Below are positions 1 through 4,208 of a DNA stretch of 6,488 bases, piece after piece; within the stretch, counting starts at the first letter, position 1; every line of letters starts with the position of its first letter. The notes beneath the pieces are model-generated. The model made no database searches. It was not told where the DNA came from and saw nothing but the letters and a program-made list of their open reading frames with translations. Source of the stretch: Pyrodictiaceae archaeon (GTDB lineage Archaea > Thermoproteota > Thermoprotei_A > Sulfolobales > Pyrodictiaceae); the NCBI GenBank assembly GCA_027043685.1, contig JALUFI010000014.1, positions 1 to 6,488 of the forward strand. Reading direction: 5' to 3'. A program made the position numbers and the translations under genes.

Positions 1-811
1 CCACATCCTCCTCGGATACGCTTCCCTCCTCTATGAGTTGTTTCTGTCTCTCAATAATCTCCCAGGGGCAGCTCGAGACACATGGGCGACGGGGGTCGTC
101 TATGTAGTCGGACTCCGGTATGAAGACAGGGCCTATGCGCTCGAATGCTGCCCGTAGCTGCTCCTTCTTGCCGGGCACTGTGGCTGCGAAGCCCTTCTCG
201 ACGGCCCTCCAGGCGACGCGGACGGTTGAATGGTGGAAGAGGACGAGGCCCCGGGGGAGGTTGAGCACCCGCGCCAGGTAGTCCACGGTGTCAACGGTCG
301 CGTTGCCGGCGTTCTCTAGGTGGAGGTGGATGAGGCACCCGTAGTCCCTAGCGGCTAACAACGCCTCCGTCATTATTGTCGACGCTATTGCGAGCCTCTC
401 CGGGGTCGTCTTGTAGTGCTGGCGGCCGACCTCGCCTATGCCCTGGAGCCTCCCCTCCCGGCAGAGGCGAGCAGCAAGCCTCACAACATCAAGGCCGAGG
501 CGGAGCACCTCCTCGGGCTTCATGCCGCTTGAGACCAGCTTATCCACCTCGGCTGGATGGAACCCCGCGAAGCAGGAAACCCGGAGCCCCTCCCGGCGGG
601 CAGCCTCGCACTCGGCTATGTGGCGCTCAAACACCCTCGCGTAGTCCTCGACGCTGCGCGGCTCCACCCCGTAGTGCCAGGGAGGAAGCACGACAAGAGC
701 CATGAACCAGCCACCGGCCTCGCGGAACCTAGCAGCTATCCTAGCCGCGCCGAGCCCCTCAACCGGATTACTATGAGCATGCCCATCCGCGAAGACCAGC
801 CTCGCAGCCAA
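1..811 (-). CDS. TatD-related metal-dependent hydrolase, TIM barrel (3' end beyond window)
   Basis: This frame is open from its start to base 1 with no stop, giving at least 270 residues. It reads as an archaeal TatD-related amidohydrolase, resembling the COG1831 group of predicted TIM-barrel metal hydrolases. Visible motifs are D9-G-H11-A-H13 (the first metal-binding HxH), F81-A-G-F-H-P86, G124-I-G-E127-V-G (metal-bridging glutamate), H162-L-H-L-E, F192-H-H-S, and E233-S-D235-Y-I-D-D-P near the end of the barrel, which matches the late catalytic aspartate of TatD proteins. The substrate is unknown; TatD enzymes are metal-dependent, often nucleases, but this archaeal branch is uncharacterised as far as I know. 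It should be cytoplasmic, since no signal peptide is seen. I chose TTG at 811 because GGAGGG lies 11 bases upstream and the HxH strand follows at once. GTG at 823 and ATG at 901 are in frame, but the ATG would add 30 low-complexity residues. Perhaps 10-30 C-terminal residues are missing. The fold is fairly sure, the exact function is not. Confidence 0.86.
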   Translation of the reverse strand, partial: MAARLVFADGHAHSNPVEGLGAARIAARFREAGGWFMALVVLPPWHYGVEPRSVEDYARVFERHIAECEAARREGLRVSCFAGFHPAEVDKLVSSGMKPEEVLRLGLDVVRLAARLCREGRLQGIGEVGRQHYKTTPERLAIASTIMTEALLAARDYGCLIHLHLENAGNATVDTVDYLARVLNLPRGLVLFHHSTVRVAWRAVEKGFAATVPGKKEQLRAAFERIGPVFIPESDYIDDPRRPCVSSCPWEIIERQKQLIEEGSVSEEDV

Positions 812-822
812 GGCCCGGGACA

Positions 823-828
823 CCCTCC
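823..828 (-). promoter_or_regulatory. Ribosome binding site that sets the TatD-family start
   Basis: On the minus strand this reads GGAGGG and ends 11 bases before the TTG at 811, the same spacing as at the ZPR1 start. It overlaps the alternative GTG at 823, which it could not serve. The far upstream ATG at 901 has no comparable site. Confidence 0.55.
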
Positions 829-1021
829 GCAGGCGCCAGTAGCAGCCCCCTCCCTGGGAGGCGGCGGCAGGCACCGAGGGGGGATGAGGGCAGCTATTCA
901 TGCTTGCTCAGCGAAGGACCACCCGCTCAACGCCCCAGGGACCCGCCCTAGAGGGGCTCGCATGGATGCACGGTAGGGGCCTCATCACAGCCAAGGAGGC
1001 CTAGCACATTCTCTTTGGATA

Positions 1022-1113
1022 GCGGGGCGTCGGGCCTCACACGGCTCGCCACAGCCCCGAGGGGAACGCACCCCATGGGGCTCGGGGCCGGAATCGCTCC
1101 TCACACGCCCCGC
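1022..1113. repeat. Nested inverted repeats, possible structured RNA
   Basis: An outer perfect 9-bp inverted repeat (GCGGGGCGT at 1022-1030, ACGCCCCGC at 1105-1113) encloses a possible 5-bp hairpin (1031-1035 with 1044-1048, one G-U pair) and a perfect 8-bp inverted repeat (GCCCCGAG at 1054-1061, CTCGGGGC at 1081-1088). Together they would form a branched fold of about 92 bases. The outer stem resembles a tRNA acceptor stem, but no T-arm or normal D-arm follows. The strand cannot be told, as the dyads fold on either. In DNA this G+C-rich, stems of this length arise by chance fairly often, so this is only a candidate. Confidence 0.35.
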
Positions 1114-1178
1114 GAGGGACGCTTATGTGACGCTGCCTAGCCGCTCTATTCTTGTCTCCACCGGGGGCTCATTTAGGC

Positions 1179-1204
1179 GGCGCCTGCTGGATGCATGAGG
1201 CGCC
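1179..1204 (+). promoter_or_regulatory. Hairpin directly before the SpoIIM-type gene's ribosome binding site
   Basis: GGCGCCT (1179-1185) and AGGCGCC (1198-1204) form a perfect 7-bp stem with a 12-base loop. The stem ends one base before the purine-rich site at 1206-1212. It could influence translation of the membrane protein or simply be a chance G+C-rich dyad. Confidence 0.3.
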
Positions 1205-1205
1205 T

Positions 1206-1212
1206 GGGAGGG
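1206..1212 (+). promoter_or_regulatory. Ribosome binding site that sets the SpoIIM-type start
   Basis: GGGAGGG ends 8 bases before ATG 1221, which selects this start over the upstream in-frame TTG at 1152 and ATG at 1191. Confidence 0.7.
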
Positions 1213-1220
1213 TTCACCGG

Positions 1221-1745
1221 ATGGCCCGGATGCTCACAACCGTGCTGGGGCTAGTGGGGCTGGCGGTGCTACTGGTCTCGGCCTACCTTGGCTACGCCTA
1301 TCCCTCGGCAGAGGTGTTGAGGGAGACAAGCAGCCTCTACGCGATAGCCACGCTGGACCCGCTGAGCAGGGCTATAATGATATTTGCGAACAACGCTATG
1401 GTTGCGGGAGAGCTGGCAGCTGGGGCCCTCCTCCTCCTGCCCGCCTACGCCTTGCTCGCAATCAATGGCTATGTCACGGGCACGTACCTTGGCCACTATT
1501 CCGCGGTCTACCCAGTCGGCTCCATGATTCTCGCGCTACTGCCCCACGGGGTATTCGAGGTAACCGCATACATCTACGTTGTTGCAAAGGCCTCAACACT
1601 ATCGATAGACTTGTTCACTAGGAGGATTAGCCTTAGAGAGGCCGGCGAGACACTCATCCGCGTCATTGGCATTGCGCTATACTTGCTGCTCATAGCGGCG
1701 TTCGTAGAGTCTTATATATCACCCCTTCTTCTTGCAAGGCACTAA
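1221..1745 (+). CDS. SpoIIM/DUF95-type integral membrane protein
   Basis: This is a 174-residue hydrophobic protein resembling the stage II sporulation protein M (DUF95) family, which is widespread in bacteria and archaea outside sporulation and whose role in archaea is unknown. It has about four membrane segments: residues 4-27, 58-88 (long, perhaps a helical hairpin), 98-124 and 146-170. Family-type signatures are F55-A-N57-N58 before the second segment, N82-G83 with a following small-residue stretch, and L107-P-H-G-V-F-E113 at the start of the third. The conserved H109 and E113 fall at or in the membrane and could be functional. I chose ATG 1221 because GGGAGGG lies 8 bases upstream; an upstream in-frame TTG at 1152 would only add a polar tail. 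The next gene has its own promoter, so the two are probably not tightly coupled. The family assignment rests on motif pattern; a generic four-helix membrane protein is the alternative. Confidence 0.84.
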   Translation: MARMLTTVLGLVGLAVLLVSAYLGYAYPSAEVLRETSSLYAIATLDPLSRAIMIFANNAMVAGELAAGALLLLPAYALLAINGYVTGTYLGHYSAVYPVGSMILALLPHGVFEVTAYIYVVAKASTLSIDLFTRRISLREAGETLIRVIGIALYLLLIAAFVESYISPLLLARH

Positions 1746-1753
1746 ATAAACAC

Positions 1754-1766
1754 AAAGATATAAAAA
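1754..1766 (+). promoter_or_regulatory. TATA-box promoter for the winged-helix regulator
   Basis: AAAGATATAAAAA is an excellent archaeal core promoter: a purine-rich BRE-like AAAGA followed by TATAAAAA (1759-1766). It sits in the most AT-rich island of the window, just after the SpoIIM-type stop at 1743-1745. Transcription should begin about 25 bases downstream, near 1788-1792, leaving a leader of roughly 35 bases before the regulator's start. Confidence 0.78.
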
Positions 1767-1802
1767 CATCATACAATACATATTCTCCCCCATGGACAGC
1801 TG

Positions 1803-1833
1803 CGGGCATGAGCGAGGATGGCAGCCATGCCCG
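1803..1833 (+). promoter_or_regulatory. 8-bp dyad enclosing the regulator's ribosome binding site and start
   Basis: CGGGCATG (1803-1810) and CATGCCCG (1826-1833) are perfect inverted complements with a 15-base spacer that contains GAGG (1814-1817) and ATG 1818. The second start candidate, ATG 1827, lies inside the right arm. In RNA this would be a hairpin presenting or hiding the translation start. In DNA it could be an operator about 15-45 bases after the predicted transcription start, where a bound repressor would block elongation. Chance occurrence cannot be excluded. Confidence 0.4.
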
Positions 1834-2261
1834 AGGACGTGTCCGCGGCCGAACTCGTCGAGAAGAGACTACGCCTGCCAACGGGCCGCGACGCAGCCCT
1901 CATAGAGGGTCTCAAGTTCTGCTACGACCTCAGCGAGACCGATGCAATGATACTCTTCGAGCTACTCAAGGGCGGCGAATACACCGTTGACGATCTAAAA
2001 GAGAAGCTAAAGCTAAGCAAGGCAACAATAAACCGAGGCCTAGGCAAGCTAGTGGAGCTTGGCTTCGTCAAGCGTGTCAGGGAGAAACGCTCCAGGGTCG
2101 GAAGGCCGCGCTACAAGTACTACGTGGATAACCCTGAAGAGATAATAGAGAGGATGATAAAGGACTTTGAGCAATGCGCCCAGGCATTCAGGGAGCACCT
2201 CGAGCGTCTCCTCACAGAGATAAAGAAGATCAGGGAGGAGAAGAAAGCAAGCGAAAGCTAG
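1827..2261 (+). CDS. TrmB/MarR-like winged-helix transcriptional regulator
   Basis: A 144-residue DNA-binding protein. Residues 35-100 form a winged helix-turn-helix: helix 36-49 (ETDAMILFELL), helix 53-62, recognition helix about 64-79 (SKATINRGLGKLVELG), then a basic wing (K82 to Y99) containing R89-S-R-V-G-R-P-R-Y-K-Y-Y. Residues 103-142 are a long charged helix likely to be a coiled-coil dimerisation arm; there is no ligand-binding domain. The pattern is closest to TrmB/MarR-type archaeal regulators, and I cannot name the target. ATG 1827 is preferred because GAGG (1814-1817) lies 9 bases upstream; ATG 1818, three codons earlier in frame, is immediately next to that GAGG. The gene has its own TATA box and a dyad over its start, which would suit autoregulation (inference). 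It converges with the ribbon-helix-helix gene, 26 bases apart. Confidence 0.87.
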   Translation: MPEDVSAAELVEKRLRLPTGRDAALIEGLKFCYDLSETDAMILFELLKGGEYTVDDLKEKLKLSKATINRGLGKLVELGFVKRVREKRSRVGRPRYKYYVDNPEEIIERMIKDFEQCAQAFREHLERLLTEIKKIREEKKASES

Positions 2262-2287
2262 GAACCGGCAGAGACCAACGGATCACG

Positions 2288-2638
2288 CTAGGCACTGTCT
2301 ACGCGCCTCCGCTTTTCACGCATCACGGCGTCAGCTAGGCTACTGACATCTTTAACTAAGTCATCTATGCTGTCGCCCTCATAGTCCTCAACAACCTCGG
2401 CGAGAGCCTCAATGGTCTCAGGCCCCCTGCCCTGTATAGCGGAAGAAACCGCTGCTCCCCTCCTCTTGACGAACTGCAGGTAGAAGAGAATAGCCTCGCG
2501 GAGGAATTCACTCCTATTAGAGTAGCCCAGGCTCCTCCACACACGGTCTATTTCATCAATTATCTCGACGTCGAGCTTGACGCTCACAACCTTCTTCGGC
2601 GACGACACTATGATATCAATGTCTCTATCACCGCTCAT
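2288..2638 (-). CDS. Ribbon-helix-helix (CopG-like) DNA-binding protein
   Basis: A 116-residue protein with a ribbon-helix-helix fold: beta strand K16-V-V-S-V-K-L22, helix A about 24-37 (VEIIDEIDRVWRSL), turn G38-Y-S-N41, helix B about 42-57 (RSEFLREAILFYLQF). The alternating residues of the strand would contact DNA in a dimer. The remaining 60 residues are acidic, then basic at the end (REKRRR), and may be a partner- or oligomer-binding tail; no toxin gene lies next to it. ATG 2638 is chosen because the strand follows after 15 residues, as in the family. The frame stays open upstream to a TTG at 2836, but those 66 residues are Pro/Arg/Ala-rich and look non-coding. GAGG sits only 2 bases before the ATG, so ribosome binding is unusual or the start is ATG 2677. 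It diverges from the ZPR1 gene. The target is unknown. Confidence 0.85.
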   Translation of the reverse strand: MSGDRDIDIIVSSPKKVVSVKLDVEIIDEIDRVWRSLGYSNRSEFLREAILFYLQFVKRRGAAVSSAIQGRGPETIEALAEVVEDYEGDSIDDLVKDVSSLADAVMREKRRRVDSA

Positions 2639-2798
2639 TGCCTCAACACACCCCCGGGGAAGCAGGCCGCGGGCCATGAGGGGCAGTGATGGCTGCGCCG
2701 CGGGCGGTATCGGGGTCTGTGGCCCTGGCTGGCGGGCTAGCTGGCTAGAGAGCCGTGCATCAATAATACGGCTACTCTGCCTCCTGGCGAGGGATAGT

Positions 2799-2807
2799 TG
2801 TAAAAAG
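2799..2807. promoter_or_regulatory. AT-rich TATA-like element between divergent RHH and ZPR1 genes
   Basis: TGTAAAAAG on the plus strand (CTTTTTACA on the minus strand) is the only strong A/T run in the 249 bases between the two divergent starts. On the plus strand it would start transcription near 2825, about 60 bases before ZPR1. On the minus strand it would start near 2775, giving the ribbon-helix-helix gene a long leader of some 135 bases and excluding its longer open frame. Which gene it serves cannot be settled from sequence. Confidence 0.42.
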
Positions 2808-2887
2808 ACTCCACGTAGCGTTTCCATGTTTTGCAACCCATGTAGCGGCTGGCTCTAGTTGCCGGGGTATGGAGGGACGGCGCTACC

Positions 2888-3490
2888 TTGGAGCAGGAGA
2901 GGGGGCCAAAGAAGATAAGGGAGGAGGTATTGACCTGCCCCGTGTGCGGCAAGCCGACGCTAAGGATAGAGGAGTATCTCTACGAGGTGCCTCATGTAGG
3001 CAAGGTTATACTGTCTTCGGGGAAGTGCTCTAGCTGTGGCTACAAGTTCAGTGATGTTAGGCTATTCGAGGCGAAGAAGCCCGGCAAGATAATCTACCGG
3101 GTCGAGGAACCCGAGGACCTTAACGCCCTTGTTGTGCGCTCGGCATCAGCCTCGATACTGATACCCGAGCTGGGGCTCAGGATGGTCCCCGGACCCGCCT
3201 CGGAGGGCTTCATAACAACGGTTGAGGGCGTGCTTGATAGGTTCCTTGAGGCCCTCCACGCTGCCTGCGCGGACCCCTCGGCGGACAAGAAGGCCTGCAA
3301 GGAGATGGAGGAGAAAATCAAAGCCGCTAAGGAGGGCAGGATGAAGTTCACCCTGGTAATTGTGGACCCGGAGGGCGTGAGCGAGGTTGCCTCCCCGAAG
3401 GCACAGCGCGCCCCTGTAACCAGGAAGGAGCTCGAGGAGCTGGGGTACGTGGTTGCACCCGGCTTTGGGGAGGAGGAGCAAAAGAACTGA
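2888..3490 (+). CDS. zpr1: Archaeal ZPR1-type zinc-finger protein
   Basis: A 200-residue single-unit ZPR1 protein; eukaryotic ZPR1 carries two such units. The four-cysteine zinc finger is C17-P-V-C20 and C47-S-S-C50 followed by G-Y-K, with the usual roughly 26-residue gap. After it comes the characteristic beta domain: S85-A-S-A-S-I-L-I-P-E-L (85-95), P101-G-P, then G107-F-I-T-T-V-E-G113, which matches the family's TTVEG signature, and a late V157-I-V-D-P-E-G163. Residues 115-150 are a helical segment with two extra cysteines (C127, C137). In yeast, Zpr1 is a folding factor for translation elongation factor eEF1A; a matching role on archaeal EF1A is inference. The start is TTG 2888, with GGAGGG (2871-2876) 11 bases upstream and no better in-frame start. 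The gene ends 5 bases before the stop of the convergent hsp20 gene. Confidence 0.94.
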   Translation: MEQERGPKKIREEVLTCPVCGKPTLRIEEYLYEVPHVGKVILSSGKCSSCGYKFSDVRLFEAKKPGKIIYRVEEPEDLNALVVRSASASILIPELGLRMVPGPASEGFITTVEGVLDRFLEALHAACADPSADKKACKEMEEKIKAAKEGRMKFTLVIVDPEGVSEVASPKAQRAPVTRKELEELGYVVAPGFGEEEQKN

Positions 3491-3495
3491 CGAGG

Positions 3496-4035
3496 TTACT
3501 CGACCTTGACCTTTATGCCGCCCTCTTCCTCCTCCTTCTCCTCTTCCTTCTTCTCCTTCTCTATGGTTACCTCTAGTACGCCGTTCCTGTACTTGGCCTT
3601 CGCTGTCTCGGGCTTTATGCCGGGCGGGAGCTCTATCTCCTTGTAGTACTTGCGGTCCTTGTCCCTTGCGCGTATGATTAGCTTCCCGTCCTTTATCCTT
3701 ATGTCTATCTTGTCCTTGTCGATGCCGGGCAGCTCCGCTACGACGACTACGCGGTCCTTCTCATCAATTACGTCCACCAGTGGCTCTATGGCCTCCTCTA
3801 TTACTGCGCGCCTACCAATCCTCTTCACGTTGCCGAACTCCTCTATTATCGGCTTACCGTCGGGGCCTATGGTTATCCTGAAGCCATAGACTATTGGGCC
3901 CTTGATTTCCGCGATGCCTGGGCGCGGTAGTTCGTACTCCTCTAGCATTCTGGTCATCATTCTCTCCATTTCTCTCATTAGCTCGTCTATCTCGTCGAAT
4001 ATGTCGCTTAGTCTTCTCCTCCAGAACATGGACAT
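3496..4035 (-). CDS. hsp20: Small heat shock protein, Hsp20/alpha-crystallin family
   Basis: A 179-residue ATP-independent holdase that binds unfolding proteins in the cytoplasm as a large oligomer. Residues 8-34 form an amphipathic, Met-rich N-terminal helix. Residues 46-70 (GPIVYGF, then GPDGKP and EFGN) are the segment typical of archaeal Hsp20 proteins. The alpha-crystallin domain runs about 84-160, with E101-L-P-G-I-D at the start of its core and the family motif A145-K-A-K-Y-R-N-G-V-L154. A Lys/Glu-rich linker (160-171) leads to G-I-K-V-K-V-E at the C-terminus; I174-x-V176 is the I/V-x-I/V tail that docks onto neighbouring subunits. ATG 4035 is chosen because GGAGGTG lies 8 bases upstream; seven residues more are open in frame, to ATG 4056. 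The AT-rich block at 4081-4119 probably holds the promoter. It is convergent with ZPR1 and divergent from the lipid reductase. Confidence 0.97.
   Translation of the reverse strand: MSMFWRRRLSDIFDEIDELMREMERMMTRMLEEYELPRPGIAEIKGPIVYGFRITIGPDGKPIIEEFGNVKRIGRRAVIEEAIEPLVDVIDEKDRVVVVAELPGIDKDKIDIRIKDGKLIIRARDKDRKYYKEIELPPGIKPETAKAKYRNGVLEVTIEKEKKEEEKEEEEGGIKVKVE
3521..3562 (+). repeat. 42-base uninterrupted homopyrimidine tract
   Basis: All 42 bases are C or T on the plus strand, hence purine-only on the hsp20 coding strand. The tract encodes the Lys/Glu-rich linker between the alpha-crystallin domain and the C-terminal docking motif of Hsp20, so protein composition explains most of it. Such tracts can form triplex DNA or vary in length by slippage. 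Confidence 0.9.
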
Positions 4036-4043
4036 GATGCGTG

Positions 4044-4050
4044 CACCTCC
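4044..4050 (-). promoter_or_regulatory. Ribosome binding site that sets the hsp20 start
   Basis: On the minus strand GGAGGTG is a near-perfect anti-Shine-Dalgarno match, ending 8 bases before ATG 4035. It lies inside the longer open frame, which argues against a start at ATG 4056. Confidence 0.75.
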
Positions 4051-4080
4051 TCGCATACGCGCTTCCAGATAACCCTAGCG

Positions 4081-4119
4081 TTGTATTACCACGGGCTAAT
4101 ATCTAGTTGGATTAATTCC
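4081..4119 (-). promoter_or_regulatory. AT-rich probable promoter of hsp20
   Basis: Upstream of hsp20 this is the only AT-rich stretch, with TATA-like candidates on the minus strand: AGATATTAG (about 4104-4096) and GGTAATACAA (4090-4081). The first would place the transcription start near 4075, about 40 bases before the ATG, with room for the ribosome binding site. Which element is used is uncertain. The same block holds the near-symmetrical GGATTAATTCC at about 4109-4119. Confidence 0.45.
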
Positions 4120-4126
4120 GCGCGCT

Positions 4127-4138
4127 AGCTGCGCAGCT
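4127..4138. promoter_or_regulatory. Perfect 12-bp palindrome in the hsp20/GGR divergent region
   Basis: AGCTGCGCAGCT reads the same on both strands and lies between the candidate promoters of hsp20 (minus) and the reductase (plus). The position would suit a dimeric regulator acting on both genes. About one or two 12-bp palindromes are expected by chance in a window this size, so support is weak. Confidence 0.3.
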
Positions 4139-4156
4139 GCACCCGGCCTAAGGCTG

Positions 4157-4163
4157 TTATTTA
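4157..4163 (+). promoter_or_regulatory. Probable TATA box of the reductase cluster
   Basis: TTATTTA in otherwise G+C-rich sequence would start transcription near 4185-4190, just ahead of the ribosome binding site GGAGGGAG (4197-4204) and TTG 4209. It probably drives all three genes to the right edge, since no other AT-rich island occurs between them. Confidence 0.45.
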
Positions 4164-4208
4164 CGCCCCCAGGGGAGCGCTGCTAGTGGGGATATTGGAG
4201 GGAGCCCC

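Larger units (their letters stand above)
812..1220. other. Gene-poor stretch rich in inverted repeats
   Basis: About 400 bases between two divergently transcribed genes hold no frame with convincing protein-like content; only very short open frames occur. The stretch is G+C-rich and contains several inverted repeats: 978-983 with 996-1001, 1022-1030 with 1105-1113, 1054-1061 with 1081-1088, and 1179-1185 with 1198-1204. A perfect 10-bp palindrome lies at 1071-1080. The nonamer CCTCACACG occurs twice (1035-1043 and 1099-1107). I recognise no tRNA, 5S, SRP or RNase P RNA: the T-loop consensus and the conserved RNase P and SRP core motifs are absent. Promoters for both flanking genes must lie here, but no strong TATA box stands out. 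Weak candidates on the plus strand are TTATG near 1123 and CATTTAG near 1170. Confidence 0.6.

Noticed and set aside
376..976. Overlapping plus-strand open frames of 68-139 codons
   Set aside because: They are antisense to the TatD-related hydrolase, whose minus-strand frame has all the metal-ligand motifs. Their translations are Pro/Arg/Ser-rich and without domain-like pattern.
908..988. Possible C/D-box small RNA on the minus strand (GTGATGA at 988-982, CTGA at 911-908, imperfect closing stem)
   Set aside because: The boxes are about 70 bases apart with no D' or C' box between, whereas archaeal C/D RNAs are usually 50-60 bases in all with two short guide spaces.
1022..1113. tRNA gene suggested by the acceptor-like outer stem
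   Set aside because: No T-arm or GTTCRA-like loop, no U at position 8, and no anticodon arm can be placed on either strand.
1127..1198. Short GTG-started frame of 23 residues ahead of the SpoIIM-type gene
   Set aside because: It has no ribosome site of its own and no protein-like pattern; a leader peptide cannot be supported.
2639..2836. 66-residue N-terminal extension of the ribbon-helix-helix protein
   Set aside because: The residues are low-complexity Pro/Arg/Ala/Leu with no ribosome site at the TTG, and the fold starts normally after ATG 2638.
3094..3481. Two minus-strand open frames across the ZPR1 gene
   Set aside because: ZPR1 has its full zinc-finger and TTVEG signatures on the plus strand; these frames are its shadows.
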